Source: Magicicada septendecula (taxonomy: Eukaryota; Arthropoda; Insecta; Hemiptera; Cicadidae). Taken from it: a DNA stretch of 64,000 nt. The position numbers were made by a program, and so were the translations under genes. Shown here piece after piece: positions 32,284 to 45,366 of the stretch. Numbering within the stretch: the stretch's first letter is position 1; each line of letters opens with the position of its first letter. Where the stretch lies: assembly GCA_034769895.1 (NCBI GenBank), contig CM068372.1, positions 241,390,343 to 241,454,342 of the forward strand, given 5' to 3'. The notes under the pieces were generated by a model. It searched no databases. It was given only the letters and a program-made list of their open reading frames with translations, and had not been told where the DNA came from.

Positions 32284-34703
32284 GTTTGTACTGAATATAT
32301 GCATTAGTGACTGCAATTTCTTTTACTTAATTTTATAAATTACTTTATTTTGTATTTACAATTTTATTGTTTACTTCGAGTAGATTTTATTTGTTATTTG
32401 TATAACCATTGTATACACATGCATTCTGTGATTAACTGTTTATGAGTTATGACTATTTTAATAACAAAATATACACTACATTCTTAGGTTTTTGGTGGAC
32501 ATTTTCTGAAAACAAATAAACGAATTTGACCTTACGAAAGCATATGCAAAAACAGACTTAAACACAACTTTATATATTTACTTTGTATAAATTGTAAATT
32601 ATATATTTATTTTTTCATATTTATGAACATTATTCTTGCTGTTCTAATAAATATAAATATTTTATAGTATTATTTATGTATTTACTTTGTATATATTTAT
32701 ATAGATTAGGAATAGGTATGTTGGAACAACAGTTACAAAGTTGAGGAGCCAAAATAAAATAATAGAGCTTTCAGTGTGGGCTTCATGGGGTGCTGTCATG
32801 TTACATGAAATATACAATATTTTTGCAATAATTTTCATATGTGCCTGGTGTCAAGACCAAGATTTACTGACTACTGGAGTACAGATGTTATGTTAGGCTC
32901 TTCTTTTGCTGGAAAGAGATATTTTTCCATTTATTTTATGCTGCATTTAAATGATAACAGTAAGTACATTCCAAGATGTCAATCCAACCATGGCCCTTTT
33001 CTAATAATTAGACCATTTTATGATAACATTATATAATGTTCTAAAGCTAGTTTTTATCCAAATGGAAACCTCACAATTGATAAAGGAATGTGCTCATTCA
33101 GGGGAAGAATAAACTTTAGGGTTTATATAAAGAATAAGCCTAACAATTTGGTATTCAATTTTTATTCTAAGTGATGCTTTCAATGGTTATATGCTAAACT
33201 CTGAAATATACCAAAAGGTTTGAGATGATGATAACAGTGTGGAGGTTGCGGCTACTGGATGAGTCTGTTACCTGCTAACGGTAAAGTTACCTGTAAAAAC
33301 GGTCATTAGACTGGTCTCATTGTTGGTGTTACAACTTGCATCATCTCACACACGTTAAGACGGACTCATTCAGTGGACTGAGGGCACATTCTGTTATCTG
33401 GCAGCTCACTATATGTAAAACTGTTCTACCCTATTTTGAAAAATGAATTTTAATAGTATATGATCATTTTGGAAACTTGTTAGTAAAAAAAGACAAAAAG
33501 AGTTAGTAAAGTGCATTGTTGACTGGTGTATCATAAAAAAACCATTCAGTGTGTAGTGTGAAGGTAATATGCATATTAACAATTGTATTGGTGATAATCT
33601 TGGCTACAGATGTATTTTAATAGTTATAAGTGAGTATACCAAAAGTCTGAAAATACGTGGCTATTTTGTATTGCAAAAATGTTCTTTTTTTAACCCTTGT
33701 GATCATGATAGTCTCAATTTATGTCATGTAAATTACATCATAAGATTTACATATTTTAAAGATAATCAGTACATGCAATTATTATTAAAAATTAGATAAC
33801 ATTGTAGTAACAGAAATGTGCTATTATAACAAAAGTATAAGTACAGTATAAGAAAAGTGAAAAACTTACATGGTAAAAGAAACTTAATTTTGTCTACAAT
33901 TACTCACTTCTCCACGTTTGAAAACGTTACTAGAACTAAAAACTGAAATGCTCTGTGTGGTAGAAACACACACTAAATGAAAGCACATGACCCTCCCAAT
34001 CTAGGAACTAGACTTTCTGTCCCGAACTAGAAAAGGAATCTGTCTTTAATATAATACCAAAATATGGTACCATGACACCCACAAGATTATGTAGGGCTGT
34101 CACAAAAGGGCCATGTACCTTGCCAAGTTTTATTGAATCTTCGACTTTGCATTATTGTTGATTTTTATATATCACCAGGGAATCATTAAGTATACACATG
34201 CAAAGTATACCTGATAGCCGGGTAACATTTAATAAATGTTCTTTATTAAATCTGTTACTACCAAGTAAAAGGTTAATATAACCGTTACTAATTTTGTTAA
34301 CTATTTTGTGAAAGAACAAGTATTTTCAAAGGCCGAAATTTAGTATAATAGTCTCTACTAACTGGTAGTTAATGGGGAATCCTGTTCTTATGTTTCCTTT
34401 TGTAAATCACATCTGTTCCCTTTCTCTTACATATTTTTCATTATAATCCTGCTACACACTCTCCTCAATGTCTTGTTTTTTAAAACATACAAACTTATAT
34501 GTTTCTTGAAGTGATCCCCTCCAGAATGTAGGTCTAGCACAGCATTGCATGTGTTGTCTGCATTGATAGAACTCCCCCCTTTGTGTTGGTCACATGCTAT
34601 TATCATTTAGCAGACAAAACTTAACCTCTACTTCTTATTTGATAGAGTGAGTTATTTAGACAGCTAATCAAATAATTGTCTTCTCATATGGGCAGATGTA
34701 TAT
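32284..34703. other. No gene recognised
   Basis: AT-rich DNA with scattered short ORFs (32839, 33569) lacking domains. A somewhat GC-richer stretch at 33235-33405 shows no recognisable identity. Confidence 0.45.
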
Positions 34704-34707
34704 GTAT

Positions 34708-37700
34708 TGTTACGATGTCACAGAACAATCTACGTGTTTGTCGAACGTTCCAGAGAGCTCCAGAATGTAAGCATGTGTCGTACGTGCTTGTAGACGAGAG
34801 AGTTCTCGATGCTGCCAGCCGTGCGGACTGTGTCAAGGCCGCAGTTAATTACGTAGTTCATACGGACGCTAAGACGCAATTAGGAATTGTCTAGATATTT
34901 GACTGGCTATAAATACCAGTACTCAATGACGTTCGTGTCAGTATTAGTGCTATATATTTACAGAGCTGTTCGAGTTATTACTGTTGTGCCGTTACTAGGC
35001 GTTACGGCGACTTCCGAACGTTTGTTAGAGTGAATCTGGGTAATAGACTCCTTTCATCTGTGTAGTTTGCGCTTGTGGACACTCTCGCCATCTATGAGAC
35101 TTTACGGTAACTTACAAATTGGTTATAATTGAATTCGGCATAGATGCTGTCGTTGAATCGGGTATGCTGACGCTATCTATGTGAGACGTCAGACAACTGT
35201 ACCTTTCGTTTCCGCTGCTTGGAGCGGTGTTTGTCATGGAGTAGGGTGAGCTGGCGGTAGACCAGCTGTTGGTTCCTGATCAGCTGTGGAGAGTGAGGCC
35301 GGTGGTGGTTGGTCAGCTGTTCACGACGCCACGTGTTGGTCTTATATGTTAGAGAGCTGGAAAAGTTTTGTGGTTTTCTTTTTATGCCGGGGTTTTGTGA
35401 ATTAATTATGGCAGGCTAAGAAAAGTGTGCCAACGGGTCTCTGGGCCGGCAGCCGTGATCCTGTGAAGACCGAGATGATATTTATGTGTGAGTAAATTGA
35501 GGAACTCAATTGCAAGTGACACTTTGCAAAATTGTACAGGTATGGAAAAATAAAAATTATTAAATTTTGCCTGCGATGTGCTTTCGCGCTACTTGTTTTT
35601 GGAGTCAAGTGGGGCCTGGCTGTTTTTAACAAAAAAAAAAAAACAAAAAAACAAACAAAAAAAAAAAGGGACAATAGTTGCTTAATTCTGGATTTTTTTG
35701 TTACTTCACTATATACCGGGAATATAATATGCAGGTTTCTGCAGTCATTGCAAATGCTTGAACGCAAGTTTTTTTAACAAAAGTCTGGTGAACTTTACTA
35801 GTTTCTTATGTGACTAGTTTCTTATTCGACAGTAATATCTTATGTGCAAAACTTTCTGTAACCTACAAACAAACAAACAAAAAAAAAAAAAAAAAAAAAC
35901 TTAAGAAAATGTGTTAGGAATTGGCCAGTGGGATCATAGGGCCTAGTGAAGCAAAATTCAGCCGAGTTCCTTAATTGCTCGTTGTATGATGCAGTGTGTT
36001 CATATAAATGTCTTGTGTGTGAATTGTGGAAGCATGTAAATTCCAGTATCCTTTTTTCATATAATCTGTGTTGAACGTATATTGTGGCTGCCTTTGATTG
36101 GAACGTATAAATCTGATTATGAAAAGAGTTGCAGATCACCGCCAATTGTAATAATACATTGCCCTGTACTAGACCTGTAATTCAGAAGTATTTCGCCTGT
36201 TAATAAAATAGGACTGAACTTTTGTACAAGATGAAATTCCCACTTTGGGATTTGGTATTATTTTTAATTCTCTATCAATGTACAGTCACTGTTCAAATTC
36301 TTTTGTGTGTGTATATGCTCATAGTTATTTTAATTGTTTATCAAGGTACAGTCACTTAAAATTCTGTTGTATATGTATATGCTCATAATTCTATGCACAC
36401 AACATATTACATTTCTGAGAGATATATGTACCTGATTGTTTGATCTTTTTTTTTATAATTGTGCACTCTGAAATCTGCAAGCCTTGGTGCTACACCAGTT
36501 TATACAAGTTTAAGGCAAATTGAGCACATGCACTTGCGAGTTCCACACAAAGTATATAATTTTTTATATAATTACCTATCTTATGTTACATTATACCTTA
36601 TTAATTAGATGATTCTCCTTTCTAGCGTTTGATTTAGATTTCAGAGGGCGCATGTTGTTATGTAATATAATTGTTTAAATTGTTGTGGCTGTAATAATTG
36701 TTGTAGGATAGAATTGCTTGTTAAACGCTTTATAAAATGTTTATAGTATTGAAAGTGTTTATAGTACAACCAGAGGGGGACTGAAAAAAAAAAAAAAAAA
36801 AAAAAAGACATTGTTATTAAGTGTTACATTTCGAGAACCTCTGGATTTACTCTTTGTACTTATTAATGTTAATATAATTATTTCCAAATAAGGAGATTCT
36901 AGTTGGTGAAGGTAAAAAGGCACTGTCGAGGCTGGTTGCATGTCAAGGGTGATTTTGTATACCATGTAAAAGATTGTAAATATTTTACATATGTTATATA
37001 ATTCTAATAGAATACTTTCAGCCTGGATACTATGAATCATTGTAAGAAAAACAATGTAATATATTTTAGATATTTTACAGATTTTATATATTTCTAATGG
37101 AATACTTTTTAAATATTAAATTTTGAATGTCATGTAATATAGTAAATATTTCACATATTTATATATTCTAATGGAATACCTTCACAGCCTGAATGCTATG
37201 AAATCTCATTGTAACAAAAACAGAATATGATAGCCTCAATAAATTTGTTATTTTCGGAATTTTAAAATTGAGGTCACCTCATTCGTCCAATTCCCTAATG
37301 GTTACCCAGCATGTGGGACATTCTTCCACTAGGAGACCTCTCCTAGTTCAAGTGAACAAGTGAGCCAGTCATCAAGGTGAGTTGTACATTTTTATATTTT
37401 TTTTTAGGTTGTCAAACTTGAAAATGTGTCAGATTTGGGGAAGTTGAAAATTGTGTTGTGTTGTCTTTGGTGATGAGCGGCTCACACTGTGTACGTTCAA
37501 GTAGTTATTAGTGAAGTGTTGCGTTTTATAATCGGACGGTATAATTGTAACACAATTGAGTTTTAATATTAGTGGACATTTTATTGCATGTGAACAATTT
37601 TCATTTGATTTGTTGTAGAGACTGTGTTGTTAATTATGATCTGTTTAACTGTAAAAATTAAAGGTGTGTTTAGTGATTTAATTGGTGTCTTGTACTTATT

Positions 37701-37744
37701 TTGTTTCCACTGTACCTATGACGATCGAGTAGACTGTTGTAACA
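34708..37744 (+). repeat. 5' LTR (3.04 kb) of gypsy-like element
   Basis: The TATA-like CTATAAATA near 34908 is followed by sequence shared with the 3' LTR (34905-34985 and 37487-37744). Between these lies about 2.5 kb absent from the 3' LTR, with A-runs at 35629-35668, 35877-35899 and 36784-36806. It is either a nested insertion or LTR sequence lost from the other copy. No gene in it. Confidence 0.6.
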
Positions 37745-37745
37745 G

Positions 37746-37763
37746 TGGTGTCAGAACTGGGAT
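37746..37763 (+). other. Primer-binding site
   Basis: TGGTGTCAGAACTGGGAT starts one base after the LTR end TGTAACA. This TGGTGTCAGAA type is frequent in Ty3/gypsy elements. Confidence 0.75.
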
Positions 37764-37833
37764 AGAATGTTTAACTGTGGAAACAGTGGACACTTTGTAC
37801 AAGATGAGTGTAATTCGTAATTAATTGGTAAAC

Positions 37834-38860
37834 ATGGATCCCAGTCAGATGATGGAAGCTTTACAAACACTGCTGTGGTAGACATAGAAAGAAGCAGAAA
37901 AACGACAGGATGAGAAATGCAGACAGGAGGCAGAAGAAAGAGAAAGACAGGATGAAAAACGTAAGCAGGAAGCAGATGACATCAAAGCCTTAATTCAAGA
38001 GCAAAAGCAGATGCAAGAACATACTACAGCAGAATTAGGTCTCCTACATGGTGACATAGGTGAATTACGATGTGAGCTTAATAATCAGATTACCAGAATA
38101 TCTGACGTAGAAGAATCTGTGTCAAATAAAATAGCTGAAGTAGAAATATCAGTGGCAAATATAAAAGAGCAAATTAAAAATGAAGTTGAGGAATTCATGA
38201 AAATACAACCAAAACAAATTTATGAACAGACTGTACCAATGATCAAAACAGAAAAAGACCCAGAAAATAAGACAGTAGAGAAAGTCACTATGCCTGCAGT
38301 AGGGACAGTTCATGTCAAAGCTCCAACCTTTGACGGAAGCTGTCACTGGGCAACATACCTCTGCCGATTTGAAGCTGCTGCATGCACAAATAATTGGACA
38401 GAGAAAGACAAGGCAGTCTCACTCGTTCTCGCATTAAAAGGACCAGCGGCAGAACTACTACAGAAAGTGCCACCTGACAGCCAGAACATCTATGCAGAGT
38501 TGATGAAAGTTCTAGAATTACACTACGGTGATAAAAATTTGTGAGAGGTGTACTACGCTCAGTTGAGAACAAGACGACAACGTTCCGGGGAGAGTCTTCA
38601 AGAGATTGATGCAAGTATTGACAGATTGGCCTATCCTGAAGCACCAGAAGACTTCCAAATAAGATTTGCGGTGCAGATATTTATTGATGGCATCAGAGAT
38701 TGTGAACTTCAGCAAGTGTTACGAATGACAAGACACCAAAGTAGCTCAGAAGCTCTTGTTCACGCCCTAGAGTTTGAAGCTGCCAAGTCAGCATCCTGCT
38801 ATATTAATGGGTTTGTGCCATTACGATGGGTGCAAAAAAACACTGTTGTCGGGCAATAAA
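37834..38860 (+). pseudogene. Gypsy-like gag
   Basis: The frame opens at ATG 37834 (MDPSQMMEALQTLLW), then has two stops (TAG at about 37879 and 37885), a Glu/Arg/Lys-rich coiled coil to about 38250, and a retrotransposon gag core: VKAPTFDGSCHWATYLCRFE, NNWTEKDKAVSLVLALKGPA and LQEIDASIDRLAYP. A TGA at 38542-38544 interrupts it in frame. After EALVHALEFEAAKSAS the similarity stops and no proper CCHC knuckle follows, because the deletion junction to the 3' LTR is reached. Gag forms the particle that packages element RNA. Three nonsense codons make it non-functional. Confidence 0.85.
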
Positions 38861-39185
38861 TACCAGTACTCAATGACTTTCAAGTCGGTATTAGTGCGAT
38901 ATATTTACAGAGTGATTCAAGTTATTACTGTGTATGTTCAAGTAGTTATTAGTGAAGTGTTGCGTTTTATAATTGGACAGTATAATTATAACACAATTGA
39001 GTTTTAATATTGGTGGACATTTTATTGCGTGTGAACAATTTTCATTTGATTTGTTATAGAGACTGTGTTGTTAATTACGAACTGTTTAACTGTAAAAATT
39101 AAAGGAGTGATTAGTGACTTAATTGGTGTCTTGTACTTATTTTGTTTCCACTGTACCTACGACGATCGAGTAGACTGTCGTAACA
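38857..39185 (+). repeat. 3' LTR, truncated (R-U5 part)
   Basis: Matches 34905-34985 joined directly to 37487-37744. It lacks the first 200 bp of the LTR and the 2.5-kb central segment. Ends CGTAACA followed by GTAT. Confidence 0.75.
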
Positions 39186-39189
39186 GTAT

Positions 39190-39640
39190 ATATACTCAAG
39201 TATATAAGTGTGCGTGCATGCATCAACTGAAATAACCTGTACAATGTACAATAACCTGTCAGCAATGGAACGAGATATAAAAAAAAAACTTGTTTCTGTT
39301 CAGTAAACAAGGGTGACGTTTAAGAAATACTAAATATACATTTTTATATATCCGTGTTGTTTTTTAAATTACAAAGTATAAAGAAACAAACTTTAATTAC
39401 AGAAAAGATCTGTGAATTATTTTGCTGGTAGGGCAAAGGGCCACTGAAAAAAAAATAAGTTCAGGAGGGGGATAAAAGTTTGTTATTGCTGATATAATCC
39501 TCTTTTCACTATTTACTAGACAGTGTAAGGAAAGCATTGTGAATGTAATTCAAATCGAGTTTTCACTGATGTTAGCCTGAGTGAAAGTGTTGTGGGCTCA
39601 AATTCGTAGTTACTGTGTTGGAAAATAAGAATATTATGGT
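39190..39640. other. No gene recognised
   Basis: AT-rich with a short TA repeat at its start. Nothing coding recognised. Confidence 0.5.
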
Positions 39641-40225
39641 ATATACAAAATTTAATGCCAAGATTGCAATAAATGTTACATAGGACAAACAAAAAAAAAA
39701 CAGCTGAAAAAATGTTATTTTGTACACCTAAATGCATACAAAAAGTAGAAATATATAAATCTAATTTGGCCACACATGCAATAAACACTGGACATGAAAT
39801 CCCAGACAACCAATATGACACTAATAAAACATACCACACAAAGGGGCCATAATGAAGATTTGGGAAAATTTACAAATATACAAACATAAAACACAAAACA
39901 AACTAATACATGAACAAATACAAATCAATACAAAACATGACAATTTTTAAAGCACTCAACTTAGAAAATGCACAAAATTATATATACACCACAATCACAC
40001 ACAATAATACCAATTTAAAGCACCAGAAACCAACAGGAAACCAAAACAATAACCAGCCAACACACAAATACCTCACAAGGCTCAAAATTAGTAAGGCTGA
40101 AGATGGGAAAACAAGGCTCCCCGAAACATGTTCCAAATAGGGAGAAACATCTTGAGGTAAAGTCATAAAATATATATTATATACATCAAGAAACAGACTG
40201 TAGCAGAAAGTGTTTGAATATATAT
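39641..40225 (+). pseudogene. Penelope-like GIY-YIG fragment and 3' end
   Basis: Near 39655-39700 the frame reads CQDCNKCYIGQT, the GIY-YIG core. It is followed by INTGHEIPDNQYDTNKTY and, after a stop and frameshift, by MKIWENLQIYKHKTQNKL, matching the C-terminus of Penelope-like proteins. A hammerhead-like hairpin (40095-40137) and a 3' tail ending in a TA repeat follow. It is a different family from the pair at 6304-10377. Only the last part of the protein remains. Confidence 0.75.
40092..40137 (+). ncRNA. Hammerhead-like hairpin of second Penelope family
   Basis: CTGAAGA, one T, then GGG paired with CCC, then GAAAC and the palindrome ACATGT. It shows the same extra base between core and stem II as the motif at 1083-1128. 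Confidence 0.45.
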
Positions 40226-40238
40226 ATATTGCAACAGT

Positions 40239-41246
40239 ACAAACAATAATGATACTGTGCATTGCCCAAATAAATAATAAAAATGAATAAATATAAATTA
40301 ATAAACATGAGCTGAATCGTAGTAAAAATAGGGAGTACAGAATTCATGAATGGACAAGCAGTTTCAACACACCTGTCGCTAGCGTTGTGTACGTGCTTAT
40401 TTTGTTATAGTGTGTGAAACCTGTCCGTTCCTGAAATGTAACCAACCCTTTTCAAGTAGAATAGTTATATGTTTATTGTTAATTATAAGAAAAGTATGTA
40501 CGGTAGGATAAAACAGACACCAAAGTGTGTAGGAATTATAGATAAATAAAATGTTAAAAACCCATACAGAGGTGACGAAAAGTGTAATTACTATACGAAA
40601 AAAATGAATAACTTTTTGTGAATACCATAAAGAAGTGCAATTTATGTATAGTAATCACATAAAAATTAGTGATCGATTGAACACCGAGTGAGGTGAAAAA
40701 AAACTTCGTAATTCGCGAAAGTAGTGAATTGAACCAGAGAGGGGGGAGTGACGCCTCGACAGAATCTGACAAGTTGAAAAGTGTTCAGACAGGAATTTTT
40801 GCACAACCTGACTATAAATAGCACGTCGCGCTAATAAAGTTTCTTCTTCTCGATTCAACCATTGCCGCAGGAGGCTATGTCAGTTGACGACATAAATTCA
40901 CAATTATCGTAAGTCGCAGGACCAACTAGCTATACAGCCAGAGCTGCAAAATACATACGATGAGGTCTATGGACACACCGGCAGCATATGACATGAGACG
41001 AGACGACTGTTAATCAGCACACACAGAGGACCTGAAGCACATGCAGAGGACACGGAGGACGTACAGATGAATAACCACATCAAACGAGGTGATAAAAAAA
41101 AACATTTAATTACAGACAGTTGAAAGACACTAATTAAAGTTTGAATGGAAGACATTCAACCAATATTAAAAATAATAAATGATACATAAATTTAAAAGCA
41201 GTAAAAATTATAATAATATTTCTTGTATCAAATTTAGAAATTAGTA
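40239..41246 (+). repeat. Direct repeat / LTR part, left copy
   Basis: Shares TATA-like ACTATAAATA (about 40813) and GCGCTAATAAAGTTTCTTC with 43720-44763. It differs by several indels, including a duplicated segment near 44020 in the right copy. Confidence 0.7.
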
Positions 41247-41453
41247 ACGTAAATTAGGTTGTAAATTGTCGCCTATGAACGTGTGGCATGATCCCGACCA
41301 TTTGACTATAAAAAAATTTTTTGTTGTAGCTAAATGGTTGCTCTAAACAAAAAATAAAGGTGTGTTAAATAAAAAATATATATTATACATGATAATTATA
41401 TATAATAAACAACAATTGTATGTTATGTTAATTGTTGTGTATTAAGACACAAC

Positions 41454-41465
41454 TGGCGCTCAACG
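41454..41465 (+). other. Primer-binding-site-like motif
   Basis: TGGCGCTCAACG follows AAGACACAAC; ACA two bases earlier would be the LTR end. Similar to TGGCG primer sites elsewhere in the window. Confidence 0.45.
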
Positions 41466-41599
41466 AAATAATATCATTGTAAAGGTGTAATGGTAATAAG
41501 AAAAGTAATAAATAATAATAAATAAATAAATAAAATTAGTAATTCGGTTCCATAAGAATAATATTCTAAAACATAATAAATAAATACATCATATTCGAT

Positions 41600-42420
41600 A
41601 TGGCAGCACCAGGAAGTGTTAGTATGGAGGTAATCATTAAGGTGATGGGTGAATATGGAATAAGACAAAATGTATGTGCTAGACTAGATAGAAACATAGA
41701 AGACTTAACACCAAATAAAGAACAATTGGGTAAAACATTAAAAGAATATAATGCTGTACTAAGAGAAGGAGCAAAAGATATCGTAGAACGAGATATCGTA
41801 AATAAGACTACCCACTTAGTACCTACGTAAATCGACAATAATACGCGTATAAACGCACGCAAAAGTAATGTTAAGATAGCACTTGATAAACAAGCTATTA
41901 AAATAAAAAAGGAACTTGAAGGAATGTTAATATTTAATAATTGTAATTCTAGAGAAATAAATAACAAAGGAAGAAAGAAAAATAAAGATTAAGAAAGCAT
42001 ACCTTATTGATAGAAATATCCAAATCGCAAGTTACACACACAGCGATAAATCACAAAAGAAAAATGTGTAAAACACTTAACACACAAAAAGTATCACTGT
42101 AACGAGAAACGTAGTAATAAATCATCTATATGAAACACTACGCAAACTTGTGATAATTATAATATTAACTATATGCACGATAAGTATAAAGCGAACGATA
42201 ATTATAACTGTAATTATAAAAACTACAGAGGTTATCATAAACGACGGATGAAAAAACAGTCGACAGCTGTTTATATGGGCCTCATGCGGACTGACCATAC
42301 GCAATGCATTAGTGACGAGAGAATTGTGGAACGTGCTGAGAGAAGAGAGAGAGGTTATTCGACGCAGCTAAGAAACAAATTTTTACCCTATAAACAGGTG
42401 AGTTATGCAGTCGCGTAGAG
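41600..42420 (+). pseudogene. Gag-like remnant of gypsy B
   Basis: An open frame at 41600-41830 (76 aa, VMGEYGIRQNVCARLD) follows the primer-site-like motif. A second one at 42173-42418 has an Asn/Tyr/Arg-rich basic start (NYNCNYKNYRGYHKRR) as in C-terminal gag tails. Identity as gag rests on position and composition only. Confidence 0.35.
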
Positions 42421-42869
42421 TTATACGTTACAATGGAATGTTAACAAGGGTGAGAAGCGGAAATTGTTATATGTCGGCGACTATACGGCAAAGGAAACCA
42501 TGTCCGATAGCTGGTCAAACAATACAATGCATTGTTAACTTAATCTAGGGAGGGTGTAAGTTGAACCACACTCAATGCCCGAAAATAAATAGTTATTTTA
42601 AGAAAAATATTACTGTTAATTATTAATAAGATAAAGAATTAATTAAGAAGGAATGTTAATGTGTTAAAAATATGTTAAGAAATGAAAGGAATGTCATTAT
42701 CGATGTTGTTATTAATATGAAGAAAGGATTAGAAATGAGAAATAAATGTTATAATTGTCAGAACGGCTGATAAGCGAAATCTTCATACCTTAGGGGAAAT
42801 GCAAGGACACAGAAGAAAGCGATAGTGAAAAGTCAAAGGGCAGAGACTACTTAGAATTTAGGACTACGA

Positions 42870-43400
42870 GTAAAATATCGATATGTTTTCTAAGGCAGTT
42901 CATCTGTAACCGATCATGCGACACACTGCAAAGCTAAAAGAGTATTCTGTTACAGAAGTGTATTTCAGCGCAGGGTAAGAATGAAAAAAATTATGAGCGA
43001 TCAGAAAAGAAATGTAAGTAATGTTCATGTAAGAGAAGATTAATGAATGTAGGAATGTTATGATTAAGGAAATGCAAAATTACAGAGTGAAAGATGGCGT
43101 AAATACATAGAAATGCAGAGCATCCAGAAAGAAAATAAGGGAGAGCTAATTGCAGTGGATTTTCTGGGACCACTACCACGATCAAGTCGAGGAGTGAAAC
43201 ACATTGGTATGTATCGATGTGTTTTCCAAGGCAGTCCGACTGTACCCAATTATGCGACCCACCATGAAGGTTGTTCTACAGTTACTACTGCAGAAATATA
43301 TTCCAACATTTGGCAAGATGAAAAAGGTCTTGAGTGATCAGGGTATACAATTCCAGAGTGAGAAATGGGAGAGAACTTTAAGAAAATTCCATTCATAAAT
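42870..43400 (+). pseudogene. Two integrase core fragments of gypsy B
   Basis: The segment 43113-43400 encodes a Ty3/gypsy integrase core in broken frames: ELIAVDFLGPLPRS with the first catalytic Asp, VCIDVFSKAVRLYPI, and VLSDQGIQFQSEKW with the second Asp. The segment 42870-43010 is a more decayed copy of its middle (IDMFSKAVHL-like, then a MSDQ-like end). Integrase joins element DNA to the host genome. Neither is functional. A related piece lies at 56336-56610 on the other strand. Confidence 0.75.
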
Positions 43401-43503
43401 AACTGGGTCACTAGAACAAATAAAGGGGAACAATGATTAAAGCGGATGTAACGAAACAACACGGCGACTGTACCTACAATAAATGCATCAACTCTACTCG
43501 CAT

Positions 43504-43514
43504 AGAGGGGGGAA
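43504..43514 (+). other. Polypurine tract
   Basis: AGAGGGGGGAA after the integrase remnant; the 3' LTR would start just beyond. Confidence 0.5.
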
Positions 43515-43719
43515 TATTTGCTTAAAACCCTCCAATTAAGGGTACAATTGAGAAATCGAATACTCATTATTAATCGCACATAAAATAAATAATACGTCGA
43601 TAAATAAAAAACAGTACATATTATTTGTCTAATGAAAAGGCAGAGAAAAAAAAATTTTAATTTTCTATAAAAAAATTGTTTTTCACCAAGCTGGTGAAAT
43701 TGTTTTTCATCATTTCAAA

Positions 43720-44763
43720 CAAAAATGATGCTGTGCATTGCCCAAATAAATAATAAAAATGAATAAATATAAATTAATAAACATGATTCAGATTGCATAA
43801 GCTGAAGCGTAGTAAAAATAGGGAGTACAGAATTCATGCATGCACATGCAGTTTCGACACACCTGTCGCTAGCATTGTGTATGCGCGTATTTTGTTAGTG
43901 TATGTGAAACCTGTCCATTCCTGAAATGTAACCAACCCTTTACAAGTAGAATAGTTATATGTTTATTGTTAATTATACGAAAAGTATGTACGATAGGATA
44001 AAGTGTGTAGGACACACTTTGTCTTTGGTAAGACACCAAAGTGTGTAGAAATTATAGATAAATAAAATGTTAAAAAACCATACAGAGGTGACGAAAAGTG
44101 CAATTACTATACGAAAAAAATGAATAACTTTTTGTGAATACCATAAAGAAGTGCAATTTACGTATAGTAATCACATAAAAATTAATGATCGATTGAACAC
44201 CGAGTGAGGTGAAACAAACTTCGTAATTCGCGAAAATAGTGAATTGAACCAGAGTGGGGGGAGTGACGCCTCGACAGAATCTGACAAGTTGAAAAGTGTT
44301 CAGACAGGAATTTTTGCACGACCTGACTATAAATACCAGGTCGCGCTAATAAAGTTTCTTCTCGATTCAACCATTGCCGCAGGAGGCTGTCAGTCAACAA
44401 CACAAATTCACGATTATCGTAAGAGTCACAGGATCAACTAGCTATACAGCCAGAGCTGGAAAATACATACAATGAGGTCTATGGACACACCGGCAGCATA
44501 TGACATGAGACGAGACGATTGTTAATCAGCACACACAGAGGACCTGAAGCACATGCAGAGGACACGGAGGACGTACAGATGGATAACCACGTCAAACGAG
44601 GTGATAAAAAAACATTTAATTACTGACAGTTGAAAGACACTAACTAAAGTTTGAATGGAAGACATTCAACCAATATTAAAAATAATAAATGATACATAAA
44701 TGTAAAAGCAGTAAAAATTAGAATAATATTTCTTGTATCAAATTTAGAAATTAGTAACGTAAA
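43720..44763 (+). repeat. Direct repeat / LTR part, right copy
   Basis: Partner of 40239-41246. Carries a short palindromic duplication around 44000-44050 (AAAGTGTGTAGGACACACTTTG). Confidence 0.7.
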
Positions 44764-45366
44764 TGATAAGAGAAATAAGTAATTTTTGAAATAACGTAAT
44801 TAGTAAAGTCTTTGATGATAAAAAAAAAATGCATATGCAGTAGAAAGTAAAACAAAGTAATATAAAAGAAGTTTAAATAGAAGTAAATTCATTTTTTTGA
44901 AGCTAATGAATCAACAATTGCAAAAATATGAAAACACCATGAGTAAGCCGAGAGCAAAGTAAACATTTTAAAGTAATTACAATTAGATAATATGAGTTGT
45001 ATATAACTTATGTATTTAATTTGTTAGCAATAGGTTATGAACGAAAACTTCGTACAAACGATTTAATAATGAGTTATTGTTTAATATCCGATATGAGAGA
45101 TGTTGTTAAATAAATAAATAATGGAACGATTGTAAACGTAAATAACGTATCATCTTCTTATTACAATTACACCCATGAATTCAATACAATATATAAATGC
45201 ATTTAAGTTGGTTAACTTGCGTTGTATAAATAATTGCCTCCCAAAAGCATGAGGCTACACAAGTTAAATTCATTTAAATAAACATCAATTTGTTATGTTG
45301 TAAATTCGCGCTCCAAAAATCGTGGGGCTCCACAAATTTAAATAAATATTTAAGTGCAATTTGTAT
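44764..45366. other. AT-rich, diverged 70-bp tandem repeat
   Basis: No gene. Two diverged copies of about 72 bp at 45221-45365 share TTGTAAAT, CTCC, AAAA and GGCTCCACAA segments. Confidence 0.45.

Larger units (their letters stand above)
34708..39185 (+). mobile_element. Gypsy-like LTR element, pol deleted
   Basis: The 5' LTR begins TGTTACG and the 3' LTR ends CGTAACA, flanked by GTAT at 34704-34707 and 39186-39189 as a 4-bp target duplication. Order: long 5' LTR, primer site, gag, then truncated 3' LTR. Protease, RT, RNase H and integrase are missing, as is the first part of the 3' LTR, so one deletion may have removed pol and U3. Confidence 0.75.
40239..44763 (+). mobile_element. Gypsy-like remnant B with direct repeats and integrase pieces
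   Basis: Two direct repeats of about 1.0 kb (40239-41246 and 43720-44763) enclose a primer-site-like motif, gag-like DNA, two integrase fragments and a purine tract. The repeats are probably parts of LTRs. Protease, RT and RNase H are gone. The element is A-rich on its sense strand, like the other gypsy-type elements here. Confidence 0.65.

Noticed and set aside
38149..38715. Minus-strand ORFs opposite the gypsy gag
   Set aside because: Shadow frames of the gag coding region.
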